A stretch of DNA of 64,000 nucleotides, taken from NCBI GenBank assembly GCA_934547065.1, contig CAKTEF010000008.1:11186-75185 (forward strand), given 5' to 3'. Positions 52,009 to 60,501 of this stretch are shown in pieces. The position numbers were made by a program, and so were the translations under genes. This DNA comes from an uncultured Faecalibacterium sp. GTDB taxonomy: Bacteria > Bacillota > Clostridia > Oscillospirales > Ruminococcaceae. Under the pieces are notes generated by a model. That model was not told the DNA's origin, did no database searches, and was given only the letters and a program-made list of their open reading frames with translations. The stretch's first letter is position 1. Each line of letters opens with the position of its first letter.

Positions 52009-52815
52009 TCAACCCTTTCCCATTTCTTTGGTTTTGTTGTAGGCCGCGATCACGGCATCGGTCACAGCGCCGCGCAGGCCGTGTTCTTCCAGCACGCGGA
52101 CCCCCTGGATGGTGCTGCCGCCGGGGCTGCACACGGCATCCTTGAGTTCGCCGGGGTGTTTGCCGCTTTCCAGCACCAGCTTGGCGCTGCCCAGCACCAT
52201 CTGGGCGGCATACTCCTGGGCCTTGGCGCGGGGCAGGCCGCAGGCCACACCGCCATCGGCCAGCGCTTCAATAAACTGATAGACCCAGGCCGGGCCGCAG
52301 CCGGACACGCAGCTGGCCGCATCGATCAGGGGTTCGGGCACGGAATCCAGCCGCCCGGCGGGGGCCATCAGGCGCAAAAACTCCCGTTCTTCCTCGGCTG
52401 TCACGTTGGAGGAGCAATACTGGATCATACCGGCCCCCACCGAGGCCGGAGTGTTGGGCATGATGCGGATCACGGGGAAATCCTCGCCCGCCATCTCCTG
52501 GATGCGGGCAATTGGCAGTCCGGCTGCCATGCTGCACAGGATGAACCGGTCCGGCCGCTCGGCCAGCGTAAACTTCAGCGGGGCCAGCAGGGCCTCCATC
52601 ATCTGCGGCTTGACCGCCAGAAAGATCAGGTCACAGCGGCCCGCCACCTCATCGTTCACGGTGGTCTGGCAGCCCAGCTCGGCCGCCAGAGCCTCGGCTT
52701 TGGCGGCGGTGCGGTTGGCAAGATAGACGTTCTGTGGATCAACGGCTTTGCACACTGCCCGTGCAATGGCACCGCCCATGTTGCCGCAGCCTAAAAATCC
52801 AATGGTCTTGATCAT
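52009..52815 (-). CDS. proC: Pyrroline-5-carboxylate reductase
   Basis: 268 residues from the ATG after GAGGAAAGGG. IGFLGCGNMGGAIARAV is the NAD(P)-binding loop; VIRIMPNTPASVGAG and the C-terminal signature SPGGSTIQGVRVLEE are intact. Catalyses the final step of proline synthesis. First gene of the operon proC-proB-proA. Confidence 0.95.
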   Translation of the reverse strand: MIKTIGFLGCGNMGGAIARAVCKAVDPQNVYLANRTAAKAEALAAELGCQTTVNDEVAGRCDLIFLAVKPQMMEALLAPLKFTLAERPDRFILCSMAAGLPIARIQEMAGEDFPVIRIMPNTPASVGAGMIQYCSSNVTAEEEREFLRLMAPAGRLDSVPEPLIDAASCVSGCGPAWVYQFIEALADGGVACGLPRAKAQEYAAQMVLGSAKLVLESGKHPGELKDAVCSPGGSTIQGVRVLEEHGLRGAVTDAVIAAYNKTKEMGKG

Positions 52816-52837
52816 ACAAACCCTTTCCTCTCTACTC

Positions 52838-52864
52838 AAAAAGCCCGGAACGCATGCGCGTTCC
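52838..52864 (-). promoter_or_regulatory. Hairpin with T-run in the proCBA leader
   Basis: On the minus strand GGAACGC-GCAT-GCGTTCC, then GGGC and TTTTT, about 22 nt before the proC start. It could be an attenuator or leader structure. Imperfect because four bases separate stem and T-run. Confidence 0.4.
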
Positions 52865-52976
52865 CTGCCACCCATTGTAAGCATATCGGGGGAGAAAATC
52901 AAGAGCAAAAGCCGGCAGAATGCTTCCTGCATCGTTGCTATCCATAAAAAGTTCATCGAAAATACAGAAAAATCGC

Positions 52977-53006
52977 TTGCAAATCCGGCTGCCGATGCGG
53001 TATTAT
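52977..53006 (+). promoter_or_regulatory. Promoter of the TetR-family gene
   Basis: TTGCAA, 18-nt spacer, TATTAT. The leader from here to the start codon is about 95 nt. Confidence 0.65.
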
Positions 53007-53106
53007 TATAAAGGAAAGATTCTTACTTCGGAAGCGCTTTTGCTTCACCGGCCGCAAGAGGCCGGCCACCACGCACGACAGGGGGGACTGCCCCGGCCGG
53101 GAAAGG

Positions 53107-53697
53107 ATGGAGGTTGTGTCACAGACGACAAAACGGGCGCTGGAAGCATCCCTGAAAAGGCTGCTGCTCCAGAAGCCGCTGAATAAGATCACGATCAACG
53201 ATATCACCGAGGACTGCGGTGTGAACCGGATGACGTTCTACTACCATTTCAAGGATATCTATGACCTGGTGGACTGGATCCTGGCAGAGGACGCGGCCAA
53301 AGCACTGGAAAATAAGCGGAACTTTGAGACCTGGACAGAAGCGTTTCTGGACATTCTGCGCCAGGTGCAGGAAAACAAGGTCCTGGTCATGAACGTTTAC
53401 CGTTCGGTCAGCCGGGAGCAGGTGGAACAGTACTTGTATAAACAGCTGGACCCCATGCTGCGGGATTTCATCGAGCGCAAAGCTGCCGAGATCTCCGTGC
53501 AGGATGCCGACAAACAGTTCATCGTGGATTTTTACAAGTATGCTCTGGTGGGCATGGTCCTGGAATGGATCCGCAAGGATATGAAAGAGGATCCGGTCCG
53601 GATGACGGACCGCCTGAACGTGCTTCTGCACGGCGATTTGGAGCGTGCGCTCTGCCGTTTCCGCACCGGCAGCGATCCGTCAAACAGCATCGATTGA
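53107..53697 (+). CDS. TetR/AcrR family transcriptional regulator
   Basis: 196 residues from ATG 53107; GTG 53116 is a fair alternative with better spacing to AAGGA. The helix-turn-helix is ITINDITEDCGVNRMTFYYHFKDIYDLVDWI, the usual TetR_N pattern, and the C-terminal domain resembles TetR_C_8/DhaS-like regulators. It probably represses its own gene or the downstream radical SAM unit; a 19-bp palindrome lies between them. Confidence 0.88.
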   Translation: MEVVSQTTKRALEASLKRLLLQKPLNKITINDITEDCGVNRMTFYYHFKDIYDLVDWILAEDAAKALENKRNFETWTEAFLDILRQVQENKVLVMNVYRSVSREQVEQYLYKQLDPMLRDFIERKAAEISVQDADKQFIVDFYKYALVGMVLEWIRKDMKEDPVRMTDRLNVLLHGDLERALCRFRTGSDPSNSID

Positions 53698-53717
53698 TTC
53701 GAATTTTATCATCTGAG

Positions 53718-53751
53718 GCACTGTGATAGGTTTTCTATCACGGTGCTTTTT
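53718..53751 (+). terminator. Terminator of the TetR-family gene
   Basis: GCACTGTGATAG/CTATCACGGTGC with a 5-nt loop and TTTTTC. Confidence 0.9.
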
Positions 53752-53763
53752 CTGTTTATGGTC

Positions 53764-53782
53764 ATCATTCCGACAAAATGAT
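53764..53782. promoter_or_regulatory. Candidate operator palindrome upstream of the radical SAM unit
   Basis: ATCATT-N7-AATGAT, a perfect 6-bp inverted repeat of the size bound by TetR proteins, 55 nt before the small ORF. Confidence 0.45.
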
Positions 53783-53837
53783 ATCCTATTACCAGCGCAA
53801 AATGAAAAAGAGACCATAGCAAAACGGAGGGAATACG

Positions 53838-54026
53838 ATGGAATATTCCGGTGGTAACGATGAGGCGTTTGCGCACACGAAAAAGCCAGCCGACGCAGGC
53901 CGGAAATGGAGGACCGCTGCGAGGTTTTGTGCGGCCTGCTGGATGCAGCGGTCAAGCTGCGGGATGAAAAGCCCCTGCAATGAAATGATAGAATCTGGAG
54001 GAAATGAAAATGAATACCACATTTGA
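53838..54026 (+). CDS. Small hypothetical ORF ahead of the radical SAM gene
   Basis: 62 codons with a good ACGGAGGG site 5 nt before the ATG. It has four Cys in its C-terminal half (FCAACW, SSCGM, SPCNE) and overlaps the radical SAM start by 17 nt. From 53909 another frame reads MEDRCEVLCGLLDAAVKLRD and stops at 53986, which looks more protein-like; a frameshift between the two is possible. I do not recognise the product. Candidates are a leader peptide, a substrate of the radical SAM enzyme, or a decayed gene. Confidence 0.3.
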   Translation: MEYSGGNDEAFAHTKKPADAGRKWRTAARFCAACWMQRSSCGMKSPCNEMIESGGNENEYHI

Positions 54027-55434
54027 TTCTCTGACACATAAGATGCAGCGTGCCGCACTGGGCAAAACCGTTGATCTCGTGCTCTCTCATGCCGAGAAAG
54101 ACCCCGCCAAGACCGTTGGCCAGATCGTGGATCTTTCCAAGCAGTTCTACGGCGAGTCCTTCCGTGAGGAAACGTATGCCCATGCCAAACAGACCCTGAC
54201 CGATCCCGACAGCAAATGGTCGAAGCTGATCCACTGCATGCTGAACCAGCTGGACCCCAATGTGGCCCGCACTACGGCCCTGAACCTGGGCTACGAGGCG
54301 TTCTTCCGCGGCACCAAGACCATCCGCGAGAACCGCGTCAAGTATCAGTGCAACATCCCCTGGCTGATCCTGTTTGACCCCACCTCAGCCTGCAACATGC
54401 ACTGTGTGGGCTGCTGGGCCGGTGAGTACGGCCACAAGAACAACCTGAGCTTTGAGGATATGGATAAGATCGTTTCCCAGGGCAAGGAGCTGGGCGTGTA
54501 TCTTTACATGCTGACCGGCGGCGAGCCGCTGGTGCGCAAGGCCGATATCCTCAAGCTGGCCGAGAAGCACAACGATGTGCAGTTTGCCATCTACACCAAT
54601 TCCACCCTGATCGATGAGCCGTTCTGCAAAGAGGTCGTCCGCCTGGGCAACATTGCGTTCATGCTGTCCATTGAGGGCACCCCGGAGACCAACGATGCCC
54701 GCCGCGGCGAGGGCCACTATGCTGCCGTCATGCGTGCGATGGATCTGCTCAAGGAGCACGGGATCCTGTTCGGAACCTCCATCTGCTACACCAGCCAGAA
54801 CATCGAGGCCGTGACCAACGACAGTTTCATGCGCTTCCTGTGCGAGAAAGGTGCCCACTTCGGCTTCTACTTCCACTATATGCCCGTGGGCAACGAAGCC
54901 GCCCCGGATCTGATGCCCACCCCGGAACAGCGCAAGTACATGATCGACCGCATCCGTTTCCTGCGCAGCGAGGCCTGCGATCTCCCGTTCTATCCCATGG
55001 ATTTCCAGAACGACGGCGAGTTTGTGGGCGGCTGCATTGCCGGCGGCCGCAACTACTTCCACATCAACTCCGCCGGTGATGCGGAGCCCTGTGTGTTTAT
55101 CCACTACTCCAACGCCAACATCCACGACAGCAGCATCCTGGAGATCCTGCAGAGCCCGCTGTTCATGGCCTACCACAACGGTCAGCCGTTCAACAAGAAC
55201 CATCTGCGTCCCTGCCCGATGCTGGAAAACCCGGAGCTGCTGCGCAAGATGGTCCACGAGACCGGTGCCCACAGCACCGACCTCCAAAGCCCGGAAAGCG
55301 TCGATCACCTGTGCGACAAGTGCAAGTCCTATGCCGCCAACTGGCAGCCTGCCGCCGACGAGATCTGGTCCCATACCAAGATCCGTGAGAGCCGCTACGA
55401 GAACTATAAGGACTGGAAGCCCGATCAGCAGTAA
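54010..55434 (+). CDS. Radical SAM protein with SPASM-like C-terminus
   Basis: 474 residues; the ATG 8 nt after GGAGG is preferred to one 2 nt after it. The cluster motif CNMHCVGCWAG is near residue 128; LYMLTGGEPLVRK and FAIYTNSTLID follow. A C-terminal region has well-spaced cysteines (GGCIAGGRNYFHINSAGDAEPCVF, RPCPML, DHLCDKCKSY) typical of auxiliary cluster domains. Residues 1-110 form an N-terminal helical domain. I cannot assign a substrate; relatives are annotated only as radical SAM proteins. TetR regulator and small ORF upstream suggest an inducible unit. Confidence 0.85.
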   Translation: MNTTFDSLTHKMQRAALGKTVDLVLSHAEKDPAKTVGQIVDLSKQFYGESFREETYAHAKQTLTDPDSKWSKLIHCMLNQLDPNVARTTALNLGYEAFFRGTKTIRENRVKYQCNIPWLILFDPTSACNMHCVGCWAGEYGHKNNLSFEDMDKIVSQGKELGVYLYMLTGGEPLVRKADILKLAEKHNDVQFAIYTNSTLIDEPFCKEVVRLGNIAFMLSIEGTPETNDARRGEGHYAAVMRAMDLLKEHGILFGTSICYTSQNIEAVTNDSFMRFLCEKGAHFGFYFHYMPVGNEAAPDLMPTPEQRKYMIDRIRFLRSEACDLPFYPMDFQNDGEFVGGCIAGGRNYFHINSAGDAEPCVFIHYSNANIHDSSILEILQSPLFMAYHNGQPFNKNHLRPCPMLENPELLRKMVHETGAHSTDLQSPESVDHLCDKCKSYAANWQPAADEIWSHTKIRESRYENYKDWKPDQQ

Positions 55435-55490
55435 TTCCGTGAGGAACTGACCGGTCAAGTGCCTTTCAGAAGATACAGCGATCATAAAAG

Positions 55491-55540
55491 AAAATCCCCT
55501 TTCCCAAAGCGCTGCGACAGCGCTGGGAAAGGGGATTTTT
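55491..55540. terminator. Bidirectional terminator between radical SAM gene and transporter
   Basis: AAAATCCCCTTTCCC and GGGAAAGGGGATTTTT enclose AGCGCTG/CAGCGCT, one long stem. Confidence 0.92.
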
Positions 55541-55584
55541 GTGTGATGTTTTTTCGGAGGCTGTTGTCCGCCTTGCAGTTGGAG

Positions 55585-56796
55585 TTACTCGTCCTCCGGG
55601 TCGCCAAAGTTATCGTGGTAGGTGTTGACCATGCTGCTTTCCTCGTGGCGGCGCAGGCCGTGGAACACCAGCTTTTTGATGATATCGTAGATGACCGCAA
55701 ACAGCGGCACACCGATGATCATGCCCACAAAGCCCCACAGGCCGCCAAACAGCAGGATGGCGAACAGCACCCAGAAGCTGGAAAGGCCGGTGGTGTTGCC
55801 CAGGATCTTGGGCCCGATGATGTTGCCGTCCACCTGCTGGAGCACCAGCACGAACAACACGAACCAGAGCGCCTTGATGGGGTTCTGGATCAGGATGAGC
55901 AGGGTGGCGGGCACTGCGCCGATGAACGGCCCGAAGAACGGGATCACGTTCGTCACACCGATGATCACCGACACCAACAGGGCACTGGGGAACTTGAAGA
56001 TCAGGCAGGCAATATAGCACAGCACGCCGATGATGGCCGAATCCAGGATCTTGCCGTTGATGAAGCCGCCGAACATCTTGTCAGCATAGCTGACCTCCTC
56101 CAGGATCAGGTCCGCCCAGTGAGGCTTGATCAGGCTGTAAAGAACCAGCTTTCCCTGCTGGCCGAACTTTTTGCGGCTGGCCAGAAGATAGACCGAGACG
56201 ACCAGGCCGATGACGACGTTCTTGAAAAAGACAACAACATTCATCACGCCCACAGCGGCACCGCTGAGGATATTCTGCATGGAGGGGATGAGGGTGGTCT
56301 TGAACCAGCTGTCCAGGTTGGCCTGTAAGGTGTCGTAAGAGGTCTCGATGAAATCCAGCAGCTTTTTGTTGCTGGCAATGATCTCCTGCTGGGATGCCCA
56401 ATCCACAAAGTGGTTGATGTTGCTGCGCGCCGTGTAATACAGCGAGGTCACGCTGGTAATGAGCTGCGGCACGATCATCATGAACAGGGCGTAGATCAGC
56501 AGCAGGCCGAACAGCAGGGATGCGGCCACGGCCAGCATGTTGGCGGTGCCGCGCATCTTTTCCGGAAAGATGCGGCGGAGGAAATCCTCGATGCAGTTGC
56601 AGACCGGCTTGAGCAGATAGGCGATCACCGCACCGTAAATAAACGGCATCAGGATACCGGTCAGGGTGGAAATGGCATCGCCGAACCCCTGGAACCGGTA
56701 GATCAGGAAAAAGAAGATGATGCTCAGGCTGATCGCGCCAAAGCCCGCAGCCATGGCGTAGAGATACGGTTTCATGTGTGGTTTTTTATCCATCAT
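55585..56796 (-). CDS. AI-2E family transporter
   Basis: 403 residues from the ATG 9 nt after GGAG. About eight hydrophobic helices, a long helical middle part (about 145-195), and the family end block NVIPFFGPFIGAVPATLL, then PKILGNTTGLSSFWVLFAILLFGGLWGFVGMIIGVP are typical of the AI-2E/PerM family. Members export small molecules or Na+/H+-coupled solutes; the name does not prove AI-2 export. Monocistronic, 35 nt after the CoA-transferase stop on the other side. Confidence 0.9.
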   Translation of the reverse strand: MMDKKPHMKPYLYAMAAGFGAISLSIIFFFLIYRFQGFGDAISTLTGILMPFIYGAVIAYLLKPVCNCIEDFLRRIFPEKMRGTANMLAVAASLLFGLLLIYALFMMIVPQLITSVTSLYYTARSNINHFVDWASQQEIIASNKKLLDFIETSYDTLQANLDSWFKTTLIPSMQNILSGAAVGVMNVVVFFKNVVIGLVVSVYLLASRKKFGQQGKLVLYSLIKPHWADLILEEVSYADKMFGGFINGKILDSAIIGVLCYIACLIFKFPSALLVSVIIGVTNVIPFFGPFIGAVPATLLILIQNPIKALWFVLFVLVLQQVDGNIIGPKILGNTTGLSSFWVLFAILLFGGLWGFVGMIIGVPLFAVIYDIIKKLVFHGLRRHEESSMVNTYHDNFGDPEDE

Positions 56797-56847
56797 GCAA
56801 ATAGACTCCATTTCTGCTGCGGGCAGGCAGGCGATCCCGCAGCAATG

Positions 56848-58194
56848 TTATCGTTTGTTGCTCCTGCGCCAGATGTGCAGCTTTTCGGCCTCTGCGATCA
56901 GCTCCTCGCGGAAATCGGGGTGTGCCACGCTGATCAGGGCTTCGGCCTTTTCCCAGCTGGTCAGGCCTTTCAGGTTCACGCAACCGTACTCGGTACACAG
57001 GTAGTGTACGTTGGCGCGGGTGTCGGTGACGATGCTGCCATTTTCCAGGGTGGGGCGGATGCGGCTTTCCATTTTGCCGGTCTTTTTATTCATAAAGGTA
57101 GAGGACAGGCAGATAAAGCTCTTGCCGCCGTTGGAAAGGTATGCGCCCAGAACAAAGTCCAGCTGGCCGCCTGCACCGGAAATGTGCTTGATGCCGGCGC
57201 TTTCGGCGTTGACCTGGCCAAACAGGTCGATGTCCACGGCGTTGTTGATGGAGATGAAGTTGTCGAGGGCCGAGATGCTGCGGATATCGTTGGTGTACTC
57301 CACGGGGGCGGCCATGCACTCCGGGTTGTCGTTCAGATAATCGTACATCTTCTGCGTGCCGGCACCAAAGGCGTAGACCTGGCGGCCCTTGTCCAGATTC
57401 TTGTGGCGGCCGGTGATCTTACCGGCCTTGGCAATGTCCACAAAGGCATCCACATACATTTCGGTATGGACACCCAGATCTTTCAGATCGCTCTGGGCGA
57501 TCAGGTTGCCGATGGCGTTGGGCATGCCGCCGATGCCCAGCTGCAGGCAGGCACCGTTGGGGATCTGGGGCACGATCAGGTTGGCAACTTTCAGGTCCAC
57601 CTCAGTGGCAGCACCGGGGGCGGCCATCTGGCCCAGGGGCGGGTTGTTGCCCTCCACAACGCCGGTCACCTGAGAGATGTGAACCCAGTTCTCGGTGCCG
57701 CCCAGGCACCGGGGCATGTTGGTGTTGACCTCCACGATGATCTTCTTGGCTTTTTCGCACACGGCACCCAGATGGGAAGCGCTGGGGCCAAAGTTGAAAT
57801 AGCCATGCTCGTCCATCGGCGTGACCTGGAACACGGCGACATCCACGGGGTCTGCGCTGTCGCGGTAGTAGCGGGGCAGCTCCGAGTAGCGGATGGGGGA
57901 GTAGAACGAAAAGCCCTGTGCAATGGCCTTGCGCTCAATGCCGCCCATGTGCCAGCTGTTCCAGGTCAGATGGGCAGCCGGGTCGTCGATCTGGAAGATC
58001 GCAGGCACCCACATCAGGATACCGCCCCGGAAGTTGACCCCCTCCAGTTCCGGCATCCGCTTGGCAATGGCTGCATCCACCGCCACAGGGGTGTTTACGG
58101 CCCAGCCGTAATCCACCCAGTCACCGCTCTTGACCAATGCGGCAGCCTGATCGGCTGTCATCTTCTTCTGCGCATACAGTTCCGTAAAATCCAT
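56848..58194 (-). CDS. but: Butyryl-CoA:acetate CoA-transferase
   Basis: 448 residues, AGAGGATGG site. The sequence opens [20 protein letters not shown] and has the family-wide blocks [54 protein letters not shown] in sections, [25 protein letters not shown] with the catalytic Glu (about 244), and [20 protein letters not shown]. Length and motifs match the butyrate-forming enzymes of Faecalibacterium and Roseburia. It moves CoA from butyryl-CoA to acetate and ends butyrate synthesis. Divergent from the coaD-thl operon. Confidence 0.95.
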   Translation of the reverse strand: MDFTELYAQKKMTADQAAALVKSGDWVDYGWAVNTPVAVDAAIAKRMPELEGVNFRGGILMWVPAIFQIDDPAAHLTWNSWHMGGIERKAIAQGFSFYSPIRYSELPRYYRDSADPVDVAVFQVTPMDEHGYFNFGPSASHLGAVCEKAKKIIVEVNTNMPRCLGGTENWVHISQVTGVVEGNNPPLGQMAAPGAATEVDLKVANLIVPQIPNGACLQLGIGGMPNAIGNLIAQSDLKDLGVHTEMYVDAFVDIAKAGKITGRHKNLDKGRQVYAFGAGTQKMYDYLNDNPECMAAPVEYTNDIRSISALDNFISINNAVDIDLFGQVNAESAGIKHISGAGGQLDFVLGAYLSNGGKSFICLSSTFMNKKTGKMESRIRPTLENGSIVTDTRANVHYLCTEYGCVNLKGLTSWEKAEALISVAHPDFREELIAEAEKLHIWRRSNKR

Positions 58195-58214
58195 TATAAA
58201 CCATCCTCTCTTAC

Positions 58215-58258
58215 AATGATATAAAGGAATTGTAAATTCGTAACTTAGTTATATCATT
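58215..58258. promoter_or_regulatory. Perfect 10-bp inverted repeat in the but leader
   Basis: AATGATATAA at 58215-58224 and TTATATCATT at 58249-58258, with a 24-nt spacer. The distal arm overlaps the but -10. Confidence 0.6.
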
Positions 58259-58263
58259 AACAA
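58246..58263. promoter_or_regulatory. Rex-like operator over the but promoter
   Basis: TAGTTAT-ATCA-TTAACAA matches the clostridial Rex consensus TTGTTAA-N4-TTAACAA at 12 of 14 defined positions (7 of 7 in one half). It covers the -10 and the edge of the spacer of the but promoter, where an NADH sensor would block transcription. No rex gene is in the window. Confidence 0.45.
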
Positions 58264-58276
58264 ACTGAAGAATCAA
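58248..58276 (-). promoter_or_regulatory. Promoter of but
   Basis: On the minus strand, TTGATT, 17-nt spacer, TATAAC, 54 nt before the start codon. Confidence 0.7.
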
Positions 58277-58381
58277 TACTTTCTCTTGAAAAAAGAGGGA
58301 GTGATGCATATTGACTAAATTTCTTAGCTTTTTGTGGGAATTCTTTGGTGCGACAGGAACAAAATTTTTTACAAAAAGGTC

Positions 58382-58410
58382 TTGATAAAATTTTGACGAT
58401 GTGGTTTACT
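58382..58410 (+). promoter_or_regulatory. Candidate promoter of coaD-thl
   Basis: TTGATA, 17-nt spacer, TTTACT, about 160 nt before coaD; TATAGCATAG follows. Confidence 0.5.
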
Positions 58411-58571
58411 TATAGCATAGCAGGGAGTCGTGCGGAACTGCGAAATTGATTGTCTAAAAATTAACGATAAATCGCAGCGCACCGCACTTCTGCTTGCACC
58501 ATAAACCGGAAAGTGCTATCATGGCAGAACCAAATGCGCTTTTCAAGGCGCTTCAAGGAGGTTTTCCGCAG

Positions 58572-59075
58572 ATGGCAACAGCAGTTTATCCCGGATCATT
58601 CGATCCGGTCACCAGAGGACATCTTGACATCATCAAGCGTGCCGCCAAGATCAACGATCATCTGATCGTTGCGGTCCTCATCAACAGCGCAAAGCATCCG
58701 CTGTTCACCGTGGAGGAGCGGGTGGCCCTGCTGCAGGAGTGCTGCAAGGACATCCCGAACGTTACGGTGGAAAGCTTTGACGGCCTGACCGTGGAGTTTG
58801 CAAAAAAACGCCACGCCTCGGTCATGGTGCGAGGGCTGCGGGCGGTCACGGATTTTGAAAACGAGATCCAGCTGGCCCAGACGAACCACGCGCTGATGCC
58901 CGGCATCGAGACGATGTTCCTGGCCACCAGCATCAAGTGGAGCTACCTTTCTTCCACCATCGTCAAAGAGGCGGCCCGCTACGGCAGCAGCATCTCGAAA
59001 TTCGTCACCCCGAACGTTGAGGCGGCTGTGGAAGCCAAGATGGCGCTTCTCCGGCAGAGCGGCGAGCTGTTCTGA
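58572..59075 (+). CDS. coaD: Phosphopantetheine adenylyltransferase
   Basis: 167 residues from the ATG after CAAGGAGG; an upstream in-frame extension is not family sequence. [19 protein letters not shown] carries the T/HxGH nucleotidyl-transfer motif; [20 protein letters not shown] and [17 protein letters not shown] complete the hexameric CoaD pattern. It makes dephospho-CoA, the penultimate CoA step. It sits 88 nt before thl, so CoA supply and butyrate synthesis may share control. Confidence 0.95.
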   Translation: MATAVYPGSFDPVTRGHLDIIKRAAKINDHLIVAVLINSAKHPLFTVEERVALLQECCKDIPNVTVESFDGLTVEFAKKRHASVMVRGLRAVTDFENEIQLAQTNHALMPGIETMFLATSIKWSYLSSTIVKEAARYGSSISKFVTPNVEAAVEAKMALLRQSGELF

Positions 59076-59120
59076 GCATTTCTCCAGGTAAAACGCACAG
59101 GCGTTTTCATAAATAAGGGT

Positions 59121-59137
59121 TTGTTAAATTTCACCAA
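59121..59137. promoter_or_regulatory. Weak Rex-like half-site upstream of thl
   Basis: TTGTTAA-ATT-TCACCAA, a 17-bp imperfect palindrome with one perfect Rex half; the spacing is one base short of the usual 18. It lies 27 nt before the thl start codon. Confidence 0.3.
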
Positions 59138-59163
59138 CATACACAAATCAGGAGGCTATTCAC

Positions 59164-60381
59164 ATGAAAAAGATCGTTATCGCATCTGCATGCCGTACTG
59201 CTATCGGCAAGTTCGGCGGCACCCTGGCAAACGTTCCCGCTGCTGAGCTGGGCTCCATCGTCATCAAAGAGGCACTGAACCGTGCAAATGTCAAGCCTGA
59301 GCAGGTCGATCATGTTTATATGGGCTGCGTCATCCAGGCTGGCCAGGGCCAGAACGTTGCTCGTCAGGCTTCCCTGAAAGCCGGTCTGCCCATCGAGACC
59401 CCCGCTGTCACCGTCAACGTGGTCTGCGGCTCCGGTCTGAACTGTGTCAACATGGCTGCCCAGATGATCGAGGCAGGCGATGCGGATATCGTGGTTGCAG
59501 GCGGTATGGAGAACATGGACATGGCTCCCTTTGCCCTGCAGAAAGCTCGTTACGGCTACCGCATGGGTTCTCCCATGGGCAAGAGCGAGCTGGTCGATAC
59601 CATGGTCAACGATGCTCTGTGGGATGCTACCGGCTTCAATAAGCACATGGGCATGACCGCTGAGAATGTCTGCACCAACGAGACTTACCAGAAGAAGTAC
59701 GGCTACAACCCCATCACCCGTGAGCAGCTGGATGAGTTCTCCTACAACAGCCAGGTGAAGGCGGACAAGGCCATCAAGGACGGCGCATTCAAGGACGAGA
59801 TCGTTCCGGTTGTCATCAAGGGCAAGAAGGGCGACACCGTGTTTGATACCGATGAAGGCCCCCGTCTGACCCCGGTCGAGAAGCTGGGCACCCTGAAGCC
59901 TGCTTTCACCAAGGACGGCATCGTGACCGCCGGTAACTCCTCCGCAATCAACGATGGCGCTGCCGCTCTGGTCGTCATGAGCGAGGAGAAGGCCAAGGAG
60001 CTGGGCGTGAAGCCTCTGGCTACCTGGGTCGCAGGTGCTCTGGCCGGCGTTGAGCCCGAAGTCATGGGTCTGGGCCCCATCGCTGCTACCAAGAAGGTCA
60101 TGGCTAAGACCGGCCTGACCGTTGCCGATATGGATCTGATCGAGGCGAACGAGGCATTCGCTGCGCAGTCTGTGGCGGTCAGCCAGGCTCTGAACTTTGA
60201 TATGAGCAAGGTGAACGTCAACGGTGGCGCAATCGCTCTGGGCCACCCGGTCGGCGCTTCCGGCGCTCGTATCCTGGTCACCCTGCTGTACGCAATGAAG
60301 CACCGCGGCGCTCACAAGGGCCTGGCTACCCTGTGCATCGGCGGCGGCATGGGCTGCGCAACCATCGTCGAGATGGACTGA
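59164..60381 (+). CDS. thl: Acetyl-CoA C-acetyltransferase (thiolase)
   Basis: 405 residues, CAGGAGG site. Catalytic Cys88 in [42 protein letters not shown] with the His, and [13 protein letters not shown] with the second Cys. It joins two acetyl-CoA to acetoacetyl-CoA, the first committed step of butyrate formation. Somewhat longer than the usual 392. First dedicated gene of the butyrate cluster. Confidence 0.95.
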   Translation: MKKIVIASACRTAIGKFGGTLANVPAAELGSIVIKEALNRANVKPEQVDHVYMGCVIQAGQGQNVARQASLKAGLPIETPAVTVNVVCGSGLNCVNMAAQMIEAGDADIVVAGGMENMDMAPFALQKARYGYRMGSPMGKSELVDTMVNDALWDATGFNKHMGMTAENVCTNETYQKKYGYNPITREQLDEFSYNSQVKADKAIKDGAFKDEIVPVVIKGKKGDTVFDTDEGPRLTPVEKLGTLKPAFTKDGIVTAGNSSAINDGAAALVVMSEEKAKELGVKPLATWVAGALAGVEPEVMGLGPIAATKKVMAKTGLTVADMDLIEANEAFAAQSVAVSQALNFDMSKVNVNGGAIALGHPVGASGARILVTLLYAMKHRGAHKGLATLCIGGGMGCATIVEMD

Positions 60382-60413
60382 TTTCTCTTTGGAGGGTCAC
60401 TCCGGATATTGAT

Positions 60414-60468
60414 ACAGCCCGGACAGTGGGCGAGACCGGAGACTTGCCCCTTGTCCGGGGGCTGTTTT
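60414..60468 (+). terminator. Intercistronic hairpin/terminator between thl and crt
   Basis: ACAGCCCGGACA pairs with TGTCCGGGGGCTGT, then TTTTG. It lies inside the operon, so it is probably a partial terminator or an mRNA-stability element. Confidence 0.65.
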
Positions 60469-60501
60469 GAAAAAGATATAACCTGAATGGAGGTTTTCAC
60501 A

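Larger units (their letters stand above)
58195..58571. promoter_or_regulatory. 377-bp divergent control region between but and coaD-thl
   Basis: It holds the but promoter (58248-58276), the inverted repeat AATGATATAA/TTATATCATT (58215-58258), a Rex-like site (58246-58263) and a candidate promoter facing coaD (58382-58410). It is AT-rich and has no reading frame with a ribosome-binding site. Confidence 0.7.

Noticed and set aside
52866-52890. GGGTGGCA on the minus strand of the proCBA leader, as a possible T-box
   Set aside because: The ACCGCG part is absent and there is no space or structure for a specifier stem.
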